A stretch of DNA of 64,000 nucleotides from Candidatus Fukatsuia endosymbiont of Tuberolachnus salignus (GCF_964030845.1 NZ_OZ034983.1:1364001-1428000); one strand, 5' to 3'. Numbered from the stretch's first letter, positions 26,479 to 34,748 are shown. Notes: a model not told the origin generated them from the sequence alone. Translations and numbers: made by a program.

Positions 26479-26802
26479 CTAAGCAGAAACGGTAATAGCC
26501 TTTTTTGTTCGGCTTGTTCCTTGCACAGAAAATAACCAGGCTCTTGGCATCAGCCGATTGTACATACTGTCCTGCGGCTTTTGACGTAAAGGGAAGGCCG
26601 TCGCTAGAGCAATTGCCCGATCTACATCCGAGCGAGGTTGAGCACGCACTATTTTTGCGTGATCGCCCCCTCTCCGATCAAGGCTATTTTCGATCGCCTC
26701 ACGAGAGAGGGCTTCCGCTTTACGGCGTTGATGTCTGCGGTATTTGGCATTACCGCCATACATTGCCTTGCGTCTCGACGGTTTACGAATGATCGTTACC
26801 AT
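26479..26802 (-). CDS. N: Lambdoid N-type antitermination protein
   Basis: This 107-residue basic protein has an arginine-rich motif (GGNAKYRRHQRRKAEALSRE) strongly like the P22 N motif (GNAKTRRHERRRKLAIERD). Its C-terminal end (LMPRAWLFSVQGTSRTKKAIT) also resembles P22 N. It would bind boxB RNA and, with Nus factors, let RNA polymerase read through early terminators. A GGAGAC site precedes the ATG, and a boxA/boxB pair lies just upstream in its own transcript. Confidence 0.8.
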   Translation of the reverse strand: MVTIIRKPSRRKAMYGGNAKYRRHQRRKAEALSREAIENSLDRRGGDHAKIVRAQPRSDVDRAIALATAFPLRQKPQDSMYNRLMPRAWLFSVQGTSRTKKAITVSA

Positions 26803-26876
26803 AACTTGTCTCCAGTTGATTTCTGGATAGGCTGCCTGGGCAATCTATTCAGAAATCAGCGGGTAAACGCAAGGGT

Positions 26877-26918
26877 GCACTTTGTCAGTGCTACCAAACC
26901 CCAAATTGTTAAAGAGCA
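26877..26918 (-). promoter_or_regulatory. nut site (boxA and boxB) of the left operon
   Basis: On the minus strand boxA TGCTCTTTAACA (26907-26918) is followed by boxB GCACTGACAAAGTGC (26877-26891), a 5-bp stem with a GACAA pentaloop. The loop is the GNRNA type bound by N proteins and equals that of P22 boxB. Confidence 0.85.
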
Positions 26919-26989
26919 TCCGCCTGAGCGGGGTAAAAGCTTGTCTTGCAATATTTGGATCATTCAGACTTCACTATGACCACACAATA

Positions 26990-27018
26990 ATTAAACTATA
27001 GGCTTATGTTTTAGTCAA
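26990..27018 (-). promoter_or_regulatory. Probable leftward early promoter (pL-like)
   Basis: On the minus strand TTGACT (27013-27018) and TTTAAT (26990-26995) are 17 bases apart. They lie about 75 bases upstream of boxA, where a promoter for N, ptsG and the recombination genes is expected. Confidence 0.5.
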
Positions 27019-27276
27019 CTTTAGATTTATTTAATGTTGAGATAACTGAAAATACTCGAAAAAAAATATTATCAATTTGTTTATATTGGTTAGTTATAAG
27101 AAAAAAAATCTATATCCGAATGATTAATAATAATTATTTATAAATCAATTTATTACTTACATTTTTAATGTGAAATTAAGCGTAAAAGCAGCCACTGAGA
27201 AGCACTCAGTAGTTAAGATATTCGGGAATGTTTATATTGATAAGGAGATTATAGATAGGAAGGCTACATCAAATTT

Positions 27277-27693
27277 TTATGTGCTCTTTAAACCTCTTTT
27301 ATGAGCCAATTCTTTTATAAGCTGGTCATAATACTGTTTTTTTTCTTTAAGGATTTCTAAAATTTCCTTCGCATCTTTTTCAGGCAACTCATTGAATAAA
27401 ATTAGAAGTGATCTTTCTGTGGGAGTGAGCGGTGGGTGTGGCAATTCGCTCCCTTCCAATGTCGTATTTTCATCACTTTCCTCTAGCATCCAAGCTACAG
27501 AAACACCTAAATGCTTAGAGAGCTTCAATGCCGAATCTTTTCCTATTTTCCCACGAACAAACCAATTGTTGACTGATTGTGGTGTTACATCACAAATCCT
27601 AGCCATCTCTGCTTTAGAGATGGACTTCTTTTCAATTAAGTACTTTAACCGCGCCGTGAGTGGGTTACTAATCGGACAATTTTTTCTTTTCAT
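27277..27693 (-). CDS. XRE-type HTH regulator, no peptidase domain
   Basis: The 138-residue protein has a repressor-type helix-turn-helix at residues 15-65 (KKSISKAEMARICDVTPQSVNNWF) and a short helical C-terminal part, with no LexA/S24 domain. It lies between the two nut-like sites and downstream of the CI-like gene, where lambdoid phages carry rex-like or second-immunity genes. It may be a superinfection or secondary repressor. Targets are unknown. Confidence 0.7.
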   Translation of the reverse strand: MKRKNCPISNPLTARLKYLIEKKSISKAEMARICDVTPQSVNNWFVRGKIGKDSALKLSKHLGVSVAWMLEESDENTTLEGSELPHPPLTPTERSLLILFNELPEKDAKEILEILKEKKQYYDQLIKELAHKRGLKST

Positions 27694-27800
27694 TTGCCCA
27701 TTATAAACTTTATGTTTACTATTTAAAATAAGCTTAAAATTGACTTATTAATAAGTTATGTGTTTAATATATTTTTATCCAAACCAAATTATGGATAAAT

Positions 27801-27841
27801 GCACTTTGTCAGTGCAATTAACCCCAAATTGTTAAAGAGCA
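27801..27841 (-). promoter_or_regulatory. Second nut site (boxA and boxB)
   Basis: Minus-strand boxA TGCTCTTTAACA (27830-27841) and boxB GCACTGACAAAGTGC (27801-27815) repeat those at 26877-26918. Similarity extends about 60 bases upstream, so a whole leader has been duplicated. The rest of the gap 27694-28279 is AT-rich, with three TGCTATTAT-like motifs near 27950-28010 that may be promoter or operator parts. Confidence 0.8.
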
Positions 27842-28279
27842 TCCGCTTATACGGAGAAAAAATTTTGCCTTGCATTAAATTTATGAATCATTCCGATTTT
27901 CATACGCCTCGGACGACTACTTCATGTGCTTTCCTTGCCTGCTGATAAAAATAATAGCATTAGGTATTTATAATAGCAAGTGGTATTGGCATTGATATAA
28001 TAACAAAAGCTATAAACAAGTGTTTTTAATAATTTTTTTTGAAAAAAAATAATAGGAAACTGAATTTTCATGCATAACCTTTAGAGAAAAAACTATTGAT
28101 TCTAATGGTGTTGATTTTTTTTCGAAACAAGAGCGGGGTGGTAAATAAACAATATTATGAGGTGGGATGAATAGTGATTCTTATTTTAAATCGTAGGAGA
28201 ACAACATGATTTGTGTTTGGCGTAGGATCAGAGAGGGTGTTTATGATAAATACATCCTTCCTACACAGAAGATTAAGGA

Positions 28280-28873
28280 CTATCGTCTTAAATCACGAAA
28301 AAGAAAGATTGCGGTACCAATAAGCTCACCAGATTCAGATAAGTCAACTAAAGGGACTCTCTTATCATCTACAGACAAGAACCCAGATCCACCGCCTGGT
28401 AAGAATCGATAAACCGAGATGACACCACCAACAACAGCGGCCACCAGGTCGCTTGTACCCGGATTGATAGCAGTATCAACAATAACAATGGAACCAGCTG
28501 GAGCTTCACTACAGCCACTATTACGTTCAAGAATATATGCACGCCAAGTAGGTAAAGCCTTTCCTTCAGGCGTTATTACAACATCAGCTGTCTCACCGGC
28601 ATTATTCCAAACATAAACTTCATTCAGTGGATTGGTGTGCTCAATGAAAGCAGTGTTTGTTCCCTCCATTTCTCCAACACCACGAGCAAGCCAATCAGCA
28701 TTTACCTTCAGAGCGCTAGCTATTTCTACAATTTTCTTAGACCCTACTGCTGTACCTTTAGTCAGTCTAAAAATAGTAGGCTGAGAAACCTTTGATGCCT
28801 TGGCTAAGGCACCTTGGCTAAGGTTTCTAAACTTCATAGCTAAGTTTAAGCGTTCAGCAAGCGTGGTTTTCAT
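28280..28873 (-). CDS. CI-like phage repressor
   Basis: The 197-residue protein is read from MKTTLAERLNLAMKFRNLSQ; the frame is open further upstream into the control region. An N-terminal XRE helix-turn-helix (residues 5-60, QGALAKASKVSQPTIFRLTK) is followed by a LexA/S24-like C-terminal domain (about 95-195: APAGSIVIVDTAINPGTSDL…GELIGTAIF). The usual catalytic Ser and Lys surroundings are altered (GCSEAPAGS; VISVYRFLPG), so RecA-assisted self-cleavage is doubtful. It is divergent from the Cro-like gene across a 109-base operator region. Confidence 0.8.
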   Translation of the reverse strand: MKTTLAERLNLAMKFRNLSQGALAKASKVSQPTIFRLTKGTAVGSKKIVEIASALKVNADWLARGVGEMEGTNTAFIEHTNPLNEVYVWNNAGETADVVITPEGKALPTWRAYILERNSGCSEAPAGSIVIVDTAINPGTSDLVAAVVGGVISVYRFLPGGGSGFLSVDDKRVPLVDLSESGELIGTAIFLFRDLRR

Positions 28874-28889
28874 GAAAGATAATTTATAG

Positions 28890-28954
28890 GCAAGAGTATT
28901 GCCCGTCAAATTTGTTTTGCTATTGCACATTTCAATACTCATTGCTATTATAAT
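28890..28954. promoter_or_regulatory. Operator sites and rightward promoter between cI and cro
   Basis: GCAAGAGTATTGC (28890-28902) and CAATACTCATTG (28933-28944) are inverted copies of one dyad with a GAGTATTG half. Further AATACTATTAG lies at 28964-28974. TATAAT at 28949-28954 with TTGCAC at 28923-28928 (20-base spacing) may be the cro promoter, with the second operator between its elements. Confidence 0.6.
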
Positions 28955-28982
28955 CCAAGATTTAATACTATTAGAGATAATT

Positions 28983-29207
28983 ATGACTAACAAAGCCATT
29001 GAGCAAGCAGTCAAAATCGCAGGGAGTCAAAAAAAGCTTGCGAATCTATGTGGAGTTAAGCAGCCAACAGTATGGCGCTGGCTTCACGGTGGAGGAATAA
29101 CTTCCCGTTATGTGAAAGCGATCGTTAAAGCTACTGGTGGAAAAGTAAAACCTCATGAATTGGGTAAGGATTTGGCAGATCTAACAGAGTTTTTAAAATT
29201 AAGCTAA
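28983..29207 (+). CDS. Cro-like / YdaS-like DNA-binding protein
   Basis: The 74-residue product is read from MTNKAIEQAVKIAGSQKKLA. It has a Cro/YdaS-type helix-turn-helix (ANLCGVKQPTVWRWLHGG). It is divergent from the CI-like gene and is the first gene of the rightward early operon, the position of Cro. It would compete with CI for the shared operators. Confidence 0.8.
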   Translation: MTNKAIEQAVKIAGSQKKLANLCGVKQPTVWRWLHGGGITSRYVKAIVKATGGKVKPHELGKDLADLTEFLKLS

Positions 29208-29281
29208 TACCACACATTTTTTAAAAACATAAACTCTCACAACGTGAGCATAAATATAACTACAGAGGCTGTACTGAAATT

Positions 29282-29728
29282 ATGGATAAACGTGCATTAA
29301 TTAACCGGATGTGTGAGCGTATAGATGGAGGAAGGAGTGTCGCAGCGGCTTATCTTGGTGTATCGGAAGCCAAGTTTAACAATCGGTTATACGAAAGCAA
29401 AGGTTGTCGATTTTTTAGCGTTGATGAATTACTGGCCTTGCAAACGTTGAGTCAATCAACCCTGGTCGCGGAGTACTTTGCCGAGCGGTCAGATGCCTTG
29501 ATTGTCCCTATTCCCTCAGCTGATGAGGTTGATACGGTAGAACTGCACCACATGGGGCTACGCACCACCATCAAGCGCAGTGCGGTAGACAAATTGATTT
29601 TAGATGCGATTAACAATGACGGTGCGGTTGATGAAAAAGAAAAGCAGAAAATCATTGAGGCTCACCGTAAACACATGGCAATACGAGATTCTGAAATCAA
29701 AGCCACATTGCTGGTTTACGGTAAGTAA
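29282..29728 (+). CDS. YmfL-like phage regulatory protein (CII position)
   Basis: The 148-residue product starts MDKRALINRMCERIDGGRSV, with AAAYLGVSEAKFNNRLYESK as a helix-turn-helix, and has a helical C-terminal half. It matches the YmfL family found between cro and the replication genes of lambdoid prophages, the site of cII. It probably takes part in the lysis/lysogeny choice. Confidence 0.7.
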   Translation: MDKRALINRMCERIDGGRSVAAAYLGVSEAKFNNRLYESKGCRFFSVDELLALQTLSQSTLVAEYFAERSDALIVPIPSADEVDTVELHHMGLRTTIKRSAVDKLILDAINNDGAVDEKEKQKIIEAHRKHMAIRDSEIKATLLVYGK

Positions 29729-29840
29729 AAACACCGCGACGGCGGATCAGGCGAGTACTAAGAAAATTTCGTCGTTCAAAATAAGAACAAAACAGGATCG
29801 GTTTTGAAAACGATCAAGAATGCGGTATAGGGAATAGGAA

Positions 29841-30821
29841 ATGAGCATGAGCCAAGCTGGACAGGGTAACGACAAGACAATAGACAGACAAGAACAACGT
29901 GTGGCGAATATCGATGAGGGCTATACCCGTTTAGCCAACGAATTATACGACGAGCTTATTGGTGTGAATCTGACAAAAATTCAGGCGAGGGTTGCTCATG
30001 CAGTTTGTCGTAAGACGTATGGTTTTAACAAAAAGAGGGATAGGATTTCTGATAACCAGCTTGCCGAACTGACCAAACTGCCAAGACAGAAAGTCAATAA
30101 AGCAAAAAACGAATTAGTTTCAATGAAAGTGCTCATTAAATCTCACAATCAGATAGGCATCAATAAGAATCTTTCTGAATGGTCAATTCACGATTGTCAG
30201 CAAAAAAATAATATTGTCACCGAAACAGGGACAACATGCTCACGCCAAATGTGTCACCCAAACGGGGACTTTGTCACCGAAATAGAGACACGTTCAGAGA
30301 GGCAAAGAAAGGGTAGCGTTGTCACCAAAACGGGGACAGAAAATGTCACTAAAACAGTGACAGCGCTGTCACCAAAACAGGGACATACAAAAGACACTAT
30401 TACAAAAGACAAGAAAGACAGTATAACCCCTATATCCCCTTTCGGGGATGAGCGTGTCAAAACGATTTTTGCGTTCTGGCAAAAAAATCTGGCGCACCCC
30501 CAGGCCAGGCTGGACAAAAAACGCGCAAAGCGCATTCAGGCGCGGCTGAAAGAAAAATTCAGTGCGGAAGACCTGTGCCAGGCGATAACCGGTGCGACCT
30601 ATGACCCTTGGTTGATGGGCAAAAACCCTGAAAACAAGCGCTACGACGGCATCGATACCGTGCTACGGGATGCCGCGCAGGTCGAGCGCCTGATGGGCCT
30701 GGCGGGTAATCACTATGCCAAGGCCCTCGCCCACGGTAAATATTCAGCGACCACGGCCAGAAACATCCAGAATTTACAAAGCTGGATAAGCGGCAGCGAG
30801 AACACGGGGGCACCTTTCTGA
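29841..30821 (+). CDS. O: Phage replication initiator, lambda O-like
   Basis: This 326-residue protein has an N-terminal origin-binding winged-helix domain (about residues 30-115: YTRLANELYDELIGVNLTKI, then RISDNQLAELTKLPRQKVNK). A low-complexity middle (about 120-200) is encoded by six origin iterons, and a C-terminal helical domain probably recruits the helicase loader. The repeated VTETGT/VTKTGT peptides are a by-product of the iterons. The last codon overlaps the start of the P-like gene. Confidence 0.9.
   Translation: MSMSQAGQGNDKTIDRQEQRVANIDEGYTRLANELYDELIGVNLTKIQARVAHAVCRKTYGFNKKRDRISDNQLAELTKLPRQKVNKAKNELVSMKVLIKSHNQIGINKNLSEWSIHDCQQKNNIVTETGTTCSRQMCHPNGDFVTEIETRSERQRKGSVVTKTGTENVTKTVTALSPKQGHTKDTITKDKKDSITPISPFGDERVKTIFAFWQKNLAHPQARLDKKRAKRIQARLKEKFSAEDLCQAITGATYDPWLMGKNPENKRYDGIDTVLRDAAQVERLMGLAGNHYAKALAHGKYSATTARNIQNLQSWISGSENTGAPF
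30215..30385 (+). repeat. Replication origin: six 19-base iterons inside O
   Basis: Near-identical copies of TGTCACCAAAACAGGGACA start at 30215, 30252, 30272, 30320, 30344 and 30367. Each is an imperfect palindrome (TGTC…GACA). Lambda likewise carries its origin as repeats within O. Spacing is irregular. Confidence 0.92.
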
Positions 30822-31414
30822 TGAACGAGGGAGAAAAACCACAATTCGCGCAATCGATGACGGCGGTAGGGGAAATATACGGCCGTGAGATATCAGAAAT
30901 CATGGTGGGTATTTACTGGAACGCGTTGAAAAACTACGAGATGACCGACGTTCAAAAAGCCTTTCAGGGGCATACGCGTGACACGGACAACGGTCAATTT
31001 TTCCCCAAGCCTGCCGACCTCATCCGGCATATCGACGGCAACAAGGACGGCAAAGCGTTAAGAGCCTGGTCGAAAGCCTACCAAGCCATTCGCCGTTACG
31101 GTCGTCGTAACAGCGTGGTGTTTGACGATGCATTAATCCATGCGGTGATAGAGGACATGGGCGGCTGGATAGATTTTGCCGGGATGAGTGAGGAGGACGC
31201 GCCTTTTCGTGCCAGAGAATTTGAAAAAAGGTATCGCTCTGGGTTATTGACTGGGGTGGGTAACTACTTGCCGGTACTCATTGGTATGGACGATGCGCAC
31301 AACATACTGGGCGGCTTTCAGGAAAAGCCGGCCCCTTTTTTCATGGGTGATACGGCGCGATGCCAGTTGGTGCTGAGTGGTGTTCCCGCCCTTGAGTTGA
31401 GAGGAGTAGCTTGA
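30821..31414 (+). CDS. Phage replication protein, P-position (DUF6475-like)
   Basis: The 197-residue product overlaps the O stop (TGATG). Motifs include MVGIYWNALKNYEMTDVQKA and FFPKPADLIRHIDG, seen in helicase-loader-like proteins of lambdoid phages. It would bring host DnaB to the O-bound origin. The context (directly after O, before Q) is the main support. Confidence 0.75.
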   Translation: MNEGEKPQFAQSMTAVGEIYGREISEIMVGIYWNALKNYEMTDVQKAFQGHTRDTDNGQFFPKPADLIRHIDGNKDGKALRAWSKAYQAIRRYGRRNSVVFDDALIHAVIEDMGGWIDFAGMSEEDAPFRAREFEKRYRSGLLTGVGNYLPVLIGMDDAHNILGGFQEKPAPFFMGDTARCQLVLSGVPALELRGVA

Positions 31415-31539
31415 TGGGCGTTTTTTGTCTGCGTGAAGCCGGTCTGCTAGCATCAAAGACGAAGGATTGCTTAATTAAAATGGATTTTAAAGCGCATAAA
31501 TCTACCATAGAGCGCCTTAAACGAAAAAAAACAGGTTAG
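31414..31539 (+). CDS. Small protein after replication genes
   Basis: This 41-residue product starts MGVFCLREAGLLASKTKDCL and ends with a basic stretch (TIERLKRKKTG). A GAGGAG ribosome site precedes it and its ATG overlaps the previous stop (TGATG). Function unknown. Confidence 0.5.
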   Translation: MGVFCLREAGLLASKTKDCLIKMDFKAHKSTIERLKRKKTG

Positions 31540-31703
31540 GGTTTATACATGAGATAGGATAGCGCTGTAGTGAGCAAGTATACGCATTTAAATCGTATGC
31601 TTGAATGGTGCTCTATCGCAATTTTCTAAAATGCTGTTTAACTTCCTGTTACTCAATTGAAGGGCGGCAGGATGGAGAGAGTGATAACGGAACGGGAGGC
31701 AGC

Positions 31704-32042
31704 ATGAAGCACGTAAAAGATTTACTCGAAGCTTGGGGCAATTGGAGTAGTTCACGAATTGGTACAGAGTTCAAGGCATGCTGGCCTTTATGCCAACAGG
31801 AAAGTGATAGCCGTCCGTGGTTGAGCGACGAAGAGGGGAGGGTTGTCGATCAGGCGGTAGGGAGTTTGAAGCAGTACGATATTGACGGTTACAAAATGAT
31901 TTGCTTACATTATCGTAATCATATGGCATGTCGTGTTATAGCCAGAAACCTGAAAAAACATCATTCGTACGTTTATGGCATGCTTGAACGTGCGGAGGCC
32001 TACATTGCGGGTCGTGTACATGATTTACTAGAGGCTGCCTGA
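31704..32042 (+). CDS. Q: Antitermination protein Q-like
   Basis: The 112-residue product is read from MKHVKDLLEAWGNWSSSRIG after a GGGAGG site. It has the Q/DUF1133-type layout: an N-terminal WGxW motif, LSDEEGRVVDQAVGSLK, MICLHY and a C-terminal helix-turn-helix (ACRVIARNLKKHHSYVYGML). It sits between the replication and lysis genes, the place of the late-gene antiterminator. It would allow transcription through the several hairpins of the late operon. Confidence 0.75.
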   Translation: MKHVKDLLEAWGNWSSSRIGTEFKACWPLCQQESDSRPWLSDEEGRVVDQAVGSLKQYDIDGYKMICLHYRNHMACRVIARNLKKHHSYVYGMLERAEAYIAGRVHDLLEAA

Positions 32043-32234
32043 CGTTATTAGATACTTGGAGCTATAGCAGAACGATTCTCTTCTGATTACACCATCAAAG
32101 ATGAATCGTGCCATATATTCATATCGAATGGTATTCATTATGTAATCAAAACTACACCGCACCGCTATACAGTCTGCTGATAGCCGCAAAATCGGCTATC
32201 AGGGTTAGCATCTCGGATATCTACTCGGCACACG

Positions 32235-32255
32235 ACCGCGCTCCGCGGTTTTTTT
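32235..32255 (+). terminator. Terminator downstream of Q
   Basis: ACCGCG and CGCGGT form a stem with loop CTC followed by seven T. A further hairpin TGATAGCCG…CGGCTATCA lies at 32176-32199. The interval 32043-32333 has no gene. Confidence 0.7.
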
Positions 32256-32333
32256 ACGCGCAAAACACAGTCACATTTTAATGGTGAATCGTGTAGGGGC
32301 TTCAATAGAAGTACCGGAACTGAGTAGCCGGTT

Positions 32334-33001
32334 ATGCCAACCATGATGTTGGATTCAGGCGGGGTACGGAAAACGTACATCACTGATAAATTCAAAAGAG
32401 AACAAGAGGCTACATTTATCCATGAACCTAACCTCTACCGTGTTATATTCCGTAGTAACAAACCAGGAGCTAAACCATTTCAAAATTGGGTATTCAATGA
32501 AGTACTACCACAAATACGAAAGACGGGAACATATTATCAACATCCGTAGTACCATCCCCATCCCCTGAATTGTTTAGCAACGACGATGTAGATAATCTTT
32601 CACGATTAGTCTGGTGCATGAGTGACCAATTTAGGTTTAAGCGAGCCTGGAGTAACGGTATTTGGCGTGCCCTACGTCAAGTAGCGGGCGTTCCCTCACC
32701 AAAACGATTTGAGGTACAGCAAATCCCCTTGTTAGCCAACGAATGCCTTCGTATTTATGCGATAACTAACCGGCTTAAAGATGCCATCCGTAATGCCGGA
32801 AAACAAACCATTAAGCGTATCTTTCGTGAATCTGGAGATGCTGAAAGGGTTTTGTCAGAGATGACACAACTGCTTGACGCTTCAGTAACACAAGAGAGTC
32901 ATTCTGACTTCACGGAAACACTGAAAAAATGGCAGAGAGCAGACGTGAACAAATTTCTCCAGCGTCTCAGTTCTCCCAACTATACCGTAATCACTAGCTG
33001 A
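32334..33001 (+). pseudogene. BRO-family antirepressor, frameshifted and 5' truncated
   Basis: The first open part (to 32549) is the end of a BRO-N domain (ATFIHEPNLYRVIFRSNKPG, then FQNWVFNEVLPQIRKTG). After a frame change near 32550, a second part (32570-33001) continues with a C-terminal antirepressor-like domain (LSRLVWCMSDQFRFKRAW, RALRQVAGVPSP). The start of the BRO-N domain is not found upstream. The codons just before 32570 read PSPSPE into the second part, which shows the two were once joined. Confidence 0.7.
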
Positions 33002-33082
33002 TCTTTCTGATAGAATTTAGGCAATAGATTTAGTTAATTTGTGGTATATGATGGTGCGCAACGCAGATCAGACATTAATAAT

Positions 33083-33361
33083 ATGATTAAGAGTTTTAAG
33101 CATAAAGGATTGAAAAATTTTTTTGAAACAGGCTCAACAGTAGGGATAGATACCACACAGGCAAAAAAGTTGCGTGCCCGTTTGGCGGTTATCTCAGGAG
33201 CTGTCGAAGTGAGTGATATTGACGTGTCTGAATATTTTCTTCATCAATTATAAGGTGATAGAAAAGGGCAATGGTCGGTCACTGTAACAGGCAATTGACG
33301 TATTACCTTTGAATTCATTGATGGCAACGCTTATATTGTAAATGACGAGGATTATCACTGA
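33083..33361 (+). pseudogene. higB: HigB-type toxin gene with two nonsense codons
   Basis: Read in one frame, 92 codons give a RelE-superfamily HigB protein: MIKSFKHKGLKNFFETGSTV … HQL-stop-GDRKGQWSVTVTGN-stop-RITFEFIDGNAYIVNDEDYH. The stops are TAA at codon 57 (where family members have Lys) and TGA at codon 72 (where Trp is expected). There is no frameshift, and length and ends are normal. The mRNA-cleaving toxin is therefore inactivated by two point changes while the antitoxin gene downstream stays open. Confidence 0.85.
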
Positions 33362-33366
33362 CGGAA

Positions 33367-33645
33367 ATGTTTAACCCACCCCATCCAGGGGAAGTTCTAG
33401 CAGAAACGATGGAAGAACTCAATCTAGGTGTCCGTGAACTAGCGAGACGATTGAGTGCCTCTTCATCCACAGTACAGAGAGTGGTGACGGCGAAATCAAA
33501 CATTTCTCCAGAGATGGCGATACGTTTGTCTTCTGTTGTTGGAAGTTCACCAAGACTTTGGTTAAATTTACAAGGTTCTTATGATTTATGGCATGCTCGT
33601 CAAAAGATGGATATTTCTAAGCTACAGCGAGTTCATCATGCCTGA
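33367..33645 (+). CDS. higA: HigA-type antitoxin
   Basis: The 92-residue XRE protein begins with the family signature FNPPHPGEVLAETMEELNL and has the helix-turn-helix VRELARRLSASSSTVQRVV. It starts 5 bases after the higB frame ends, as is usual for toxin-first higBA pairs. It can still bind its own promoter and neutralise related HigB toxins. Confidence 0.88.
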   Translation: MFNPPHPGEVLAETMEELNLGVRELARRLSASSSTVQRVVTAKSNISPEMAIRLSSVVGSSPRLWLNLQGSYDLWHARQKMDISKLQRVHHA

Positions 33646-33670
33646 AGAATTATTATTTAGTAAAAAATGC

Positions 33671-33778
33671 TTGACTGTCGCGACGTCGCGACGCAGAATC
33701 ACTCTACAATCTCGCCTGATTTGTGTGCGTAGTAAATGTATAACTAGTTAAAAGCCTCAGCTAACCACTGAGGCTTTT
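33671..33778 (+). ncRNA. Possible short transcript: promoter-like start, palindrome, terminator
   Basis: TTGACT (33671-33676) is followed by a perfect 16-base palindrome GTCGCGACGTCGCGAC (33677-33692) and CAGAAT at 17-base spacing. A good terminator (AAGCCTCAG…CTGAGGCTTTTT) spans 33751-33778. No reading frame lies between. It could be a Q-responsive late leader or a small RNA. The rest of 33646-34025 holds nothing else I can support. Confidence 0.35.
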
Positions 33779-34025
33779 TGCGTTGATTCGTTTATAAAAA
33801 TGACTATTAGCTTCATAAGAATTCCTGGCTAAGCTCAAAAATGTTCATTTTATCAATAATATAAAAAGTATAAAAATGAATATACTAGATACAATTGGAT
33901 AAAAAATGTCACATTTAGCCTTGTTATCTTCACACTAAAAGAGTACCGTCTACTAAAACGGCCTCGACTTTTTGCATCCGTTGTCGTCGCCTTAAGTTAG
34001 ATTTTCCTGAACTTAGGAGGCTAGG

Positions 34026-34748
34026 ATGAATAAAGTTAATCTTCGAAAAAATGAGGAGAATTCTCAAGGAATTGCTGTAAAGTCTTTTGAGTCACTTTTT
34101 TCGTTTATGGACACAAGCGATGAACCTTGGGATATAAAAGATACTGAGTCACGACATGTGTATGCTAATAAGGCAGCGCTTGATTTTTGGGATCTTCCTG
34201 TTGGATATAATGTTGAAGGTAGATTGGATAGTGAATGTCCTGCGCCTTGGGCTGAGTTCGCACCGGAATTCCAAGAGCAGGATCGGAAAACTGAAGAGAA
34301 TAAGAAAGGCGTAGCGATAATTTCAACGCAAATTTATACACGGGAAAAGAAACTTTTGTCTTATTTTGTTCCAAAATATCCAATCTATAATGAATTTCAA
34401 GAGTGTATTGGCACAATTCACACTGCCAGTAGACTCGATTGCCTTTTAGTTTCACAAACATTCAGTAGGTGTGTTCCATCTACGTTAGTATTAGATCCGC
34501 CTACAGATCTGTTTACGAAACCTGAACTTAAAGTCATGTTCTATGCATTACAGTCCATGAATGCTGAGGAAATAGGCAGAAAATTAGATCACCCTCAGCA
34601 AGCAATAAAAGATAATTTGCGAAGAATATACAAGAAAGCTAAAGTCAATTCGTCAGCGATGTTTAAAGAATTTTGTTGCGCAGAAGGTTTTGACCGATAT
34701 ATGCCGCCTGAGCTGATAAAACCCGAGGTACAGTTTATCTCGCTCTAG
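34026..34748 (+). CDS. PAS-LuxR type regulator, adjacent to permease
   Basis: This 240-residue paralog of 19168-19854 has a PAS-like N-terminal domain (about residues 22-140, DTSDEPWDIKDTESRHVYAN) and a LuxR-type helix-turn-helix (about 165-220, FTKPELKVMFYALQSMNAEE). A GGAGG ribosome site precedes the ATG. Only 29 bases separate it from the permease gene, so it probably forms an operon with it and may sense the transported compound. Confidence 0.8.
   Translation: MNKVNLRKNEENSQGIAVKSFESLFSFMDTSDEPWDIKDTESRHVYANKAALDFWDLPVGYNVEGRLDSECPAPWAEFAPEFQEQDRKTEENKKGVAIISTQIYTREKKLLSYFVPKYPIYNEFQECIGTIHTASRLDCLLVSQTFSRCVPSTLVLDPPTDLFTKPELKVMFYALQSMNAEEIGRKLDHPQQAIKDNLRRIYKKAKVNSSAMFKEFCCAEGFDRYMPPELIKPEVQFISL

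Noticed and set aside
28206..28412. Plus-strand frame opposite the CI-like repressor end
   Set aside because: Antisense to a convincing repressor gene; no family resemblance.
30215..30385. Repeats at 30.2-30.4 kb as CRISPR
   Set aside because: Units are 19-base imperfect palindromes with very short, unequal gaps inside the O gene, matching origin iterons.
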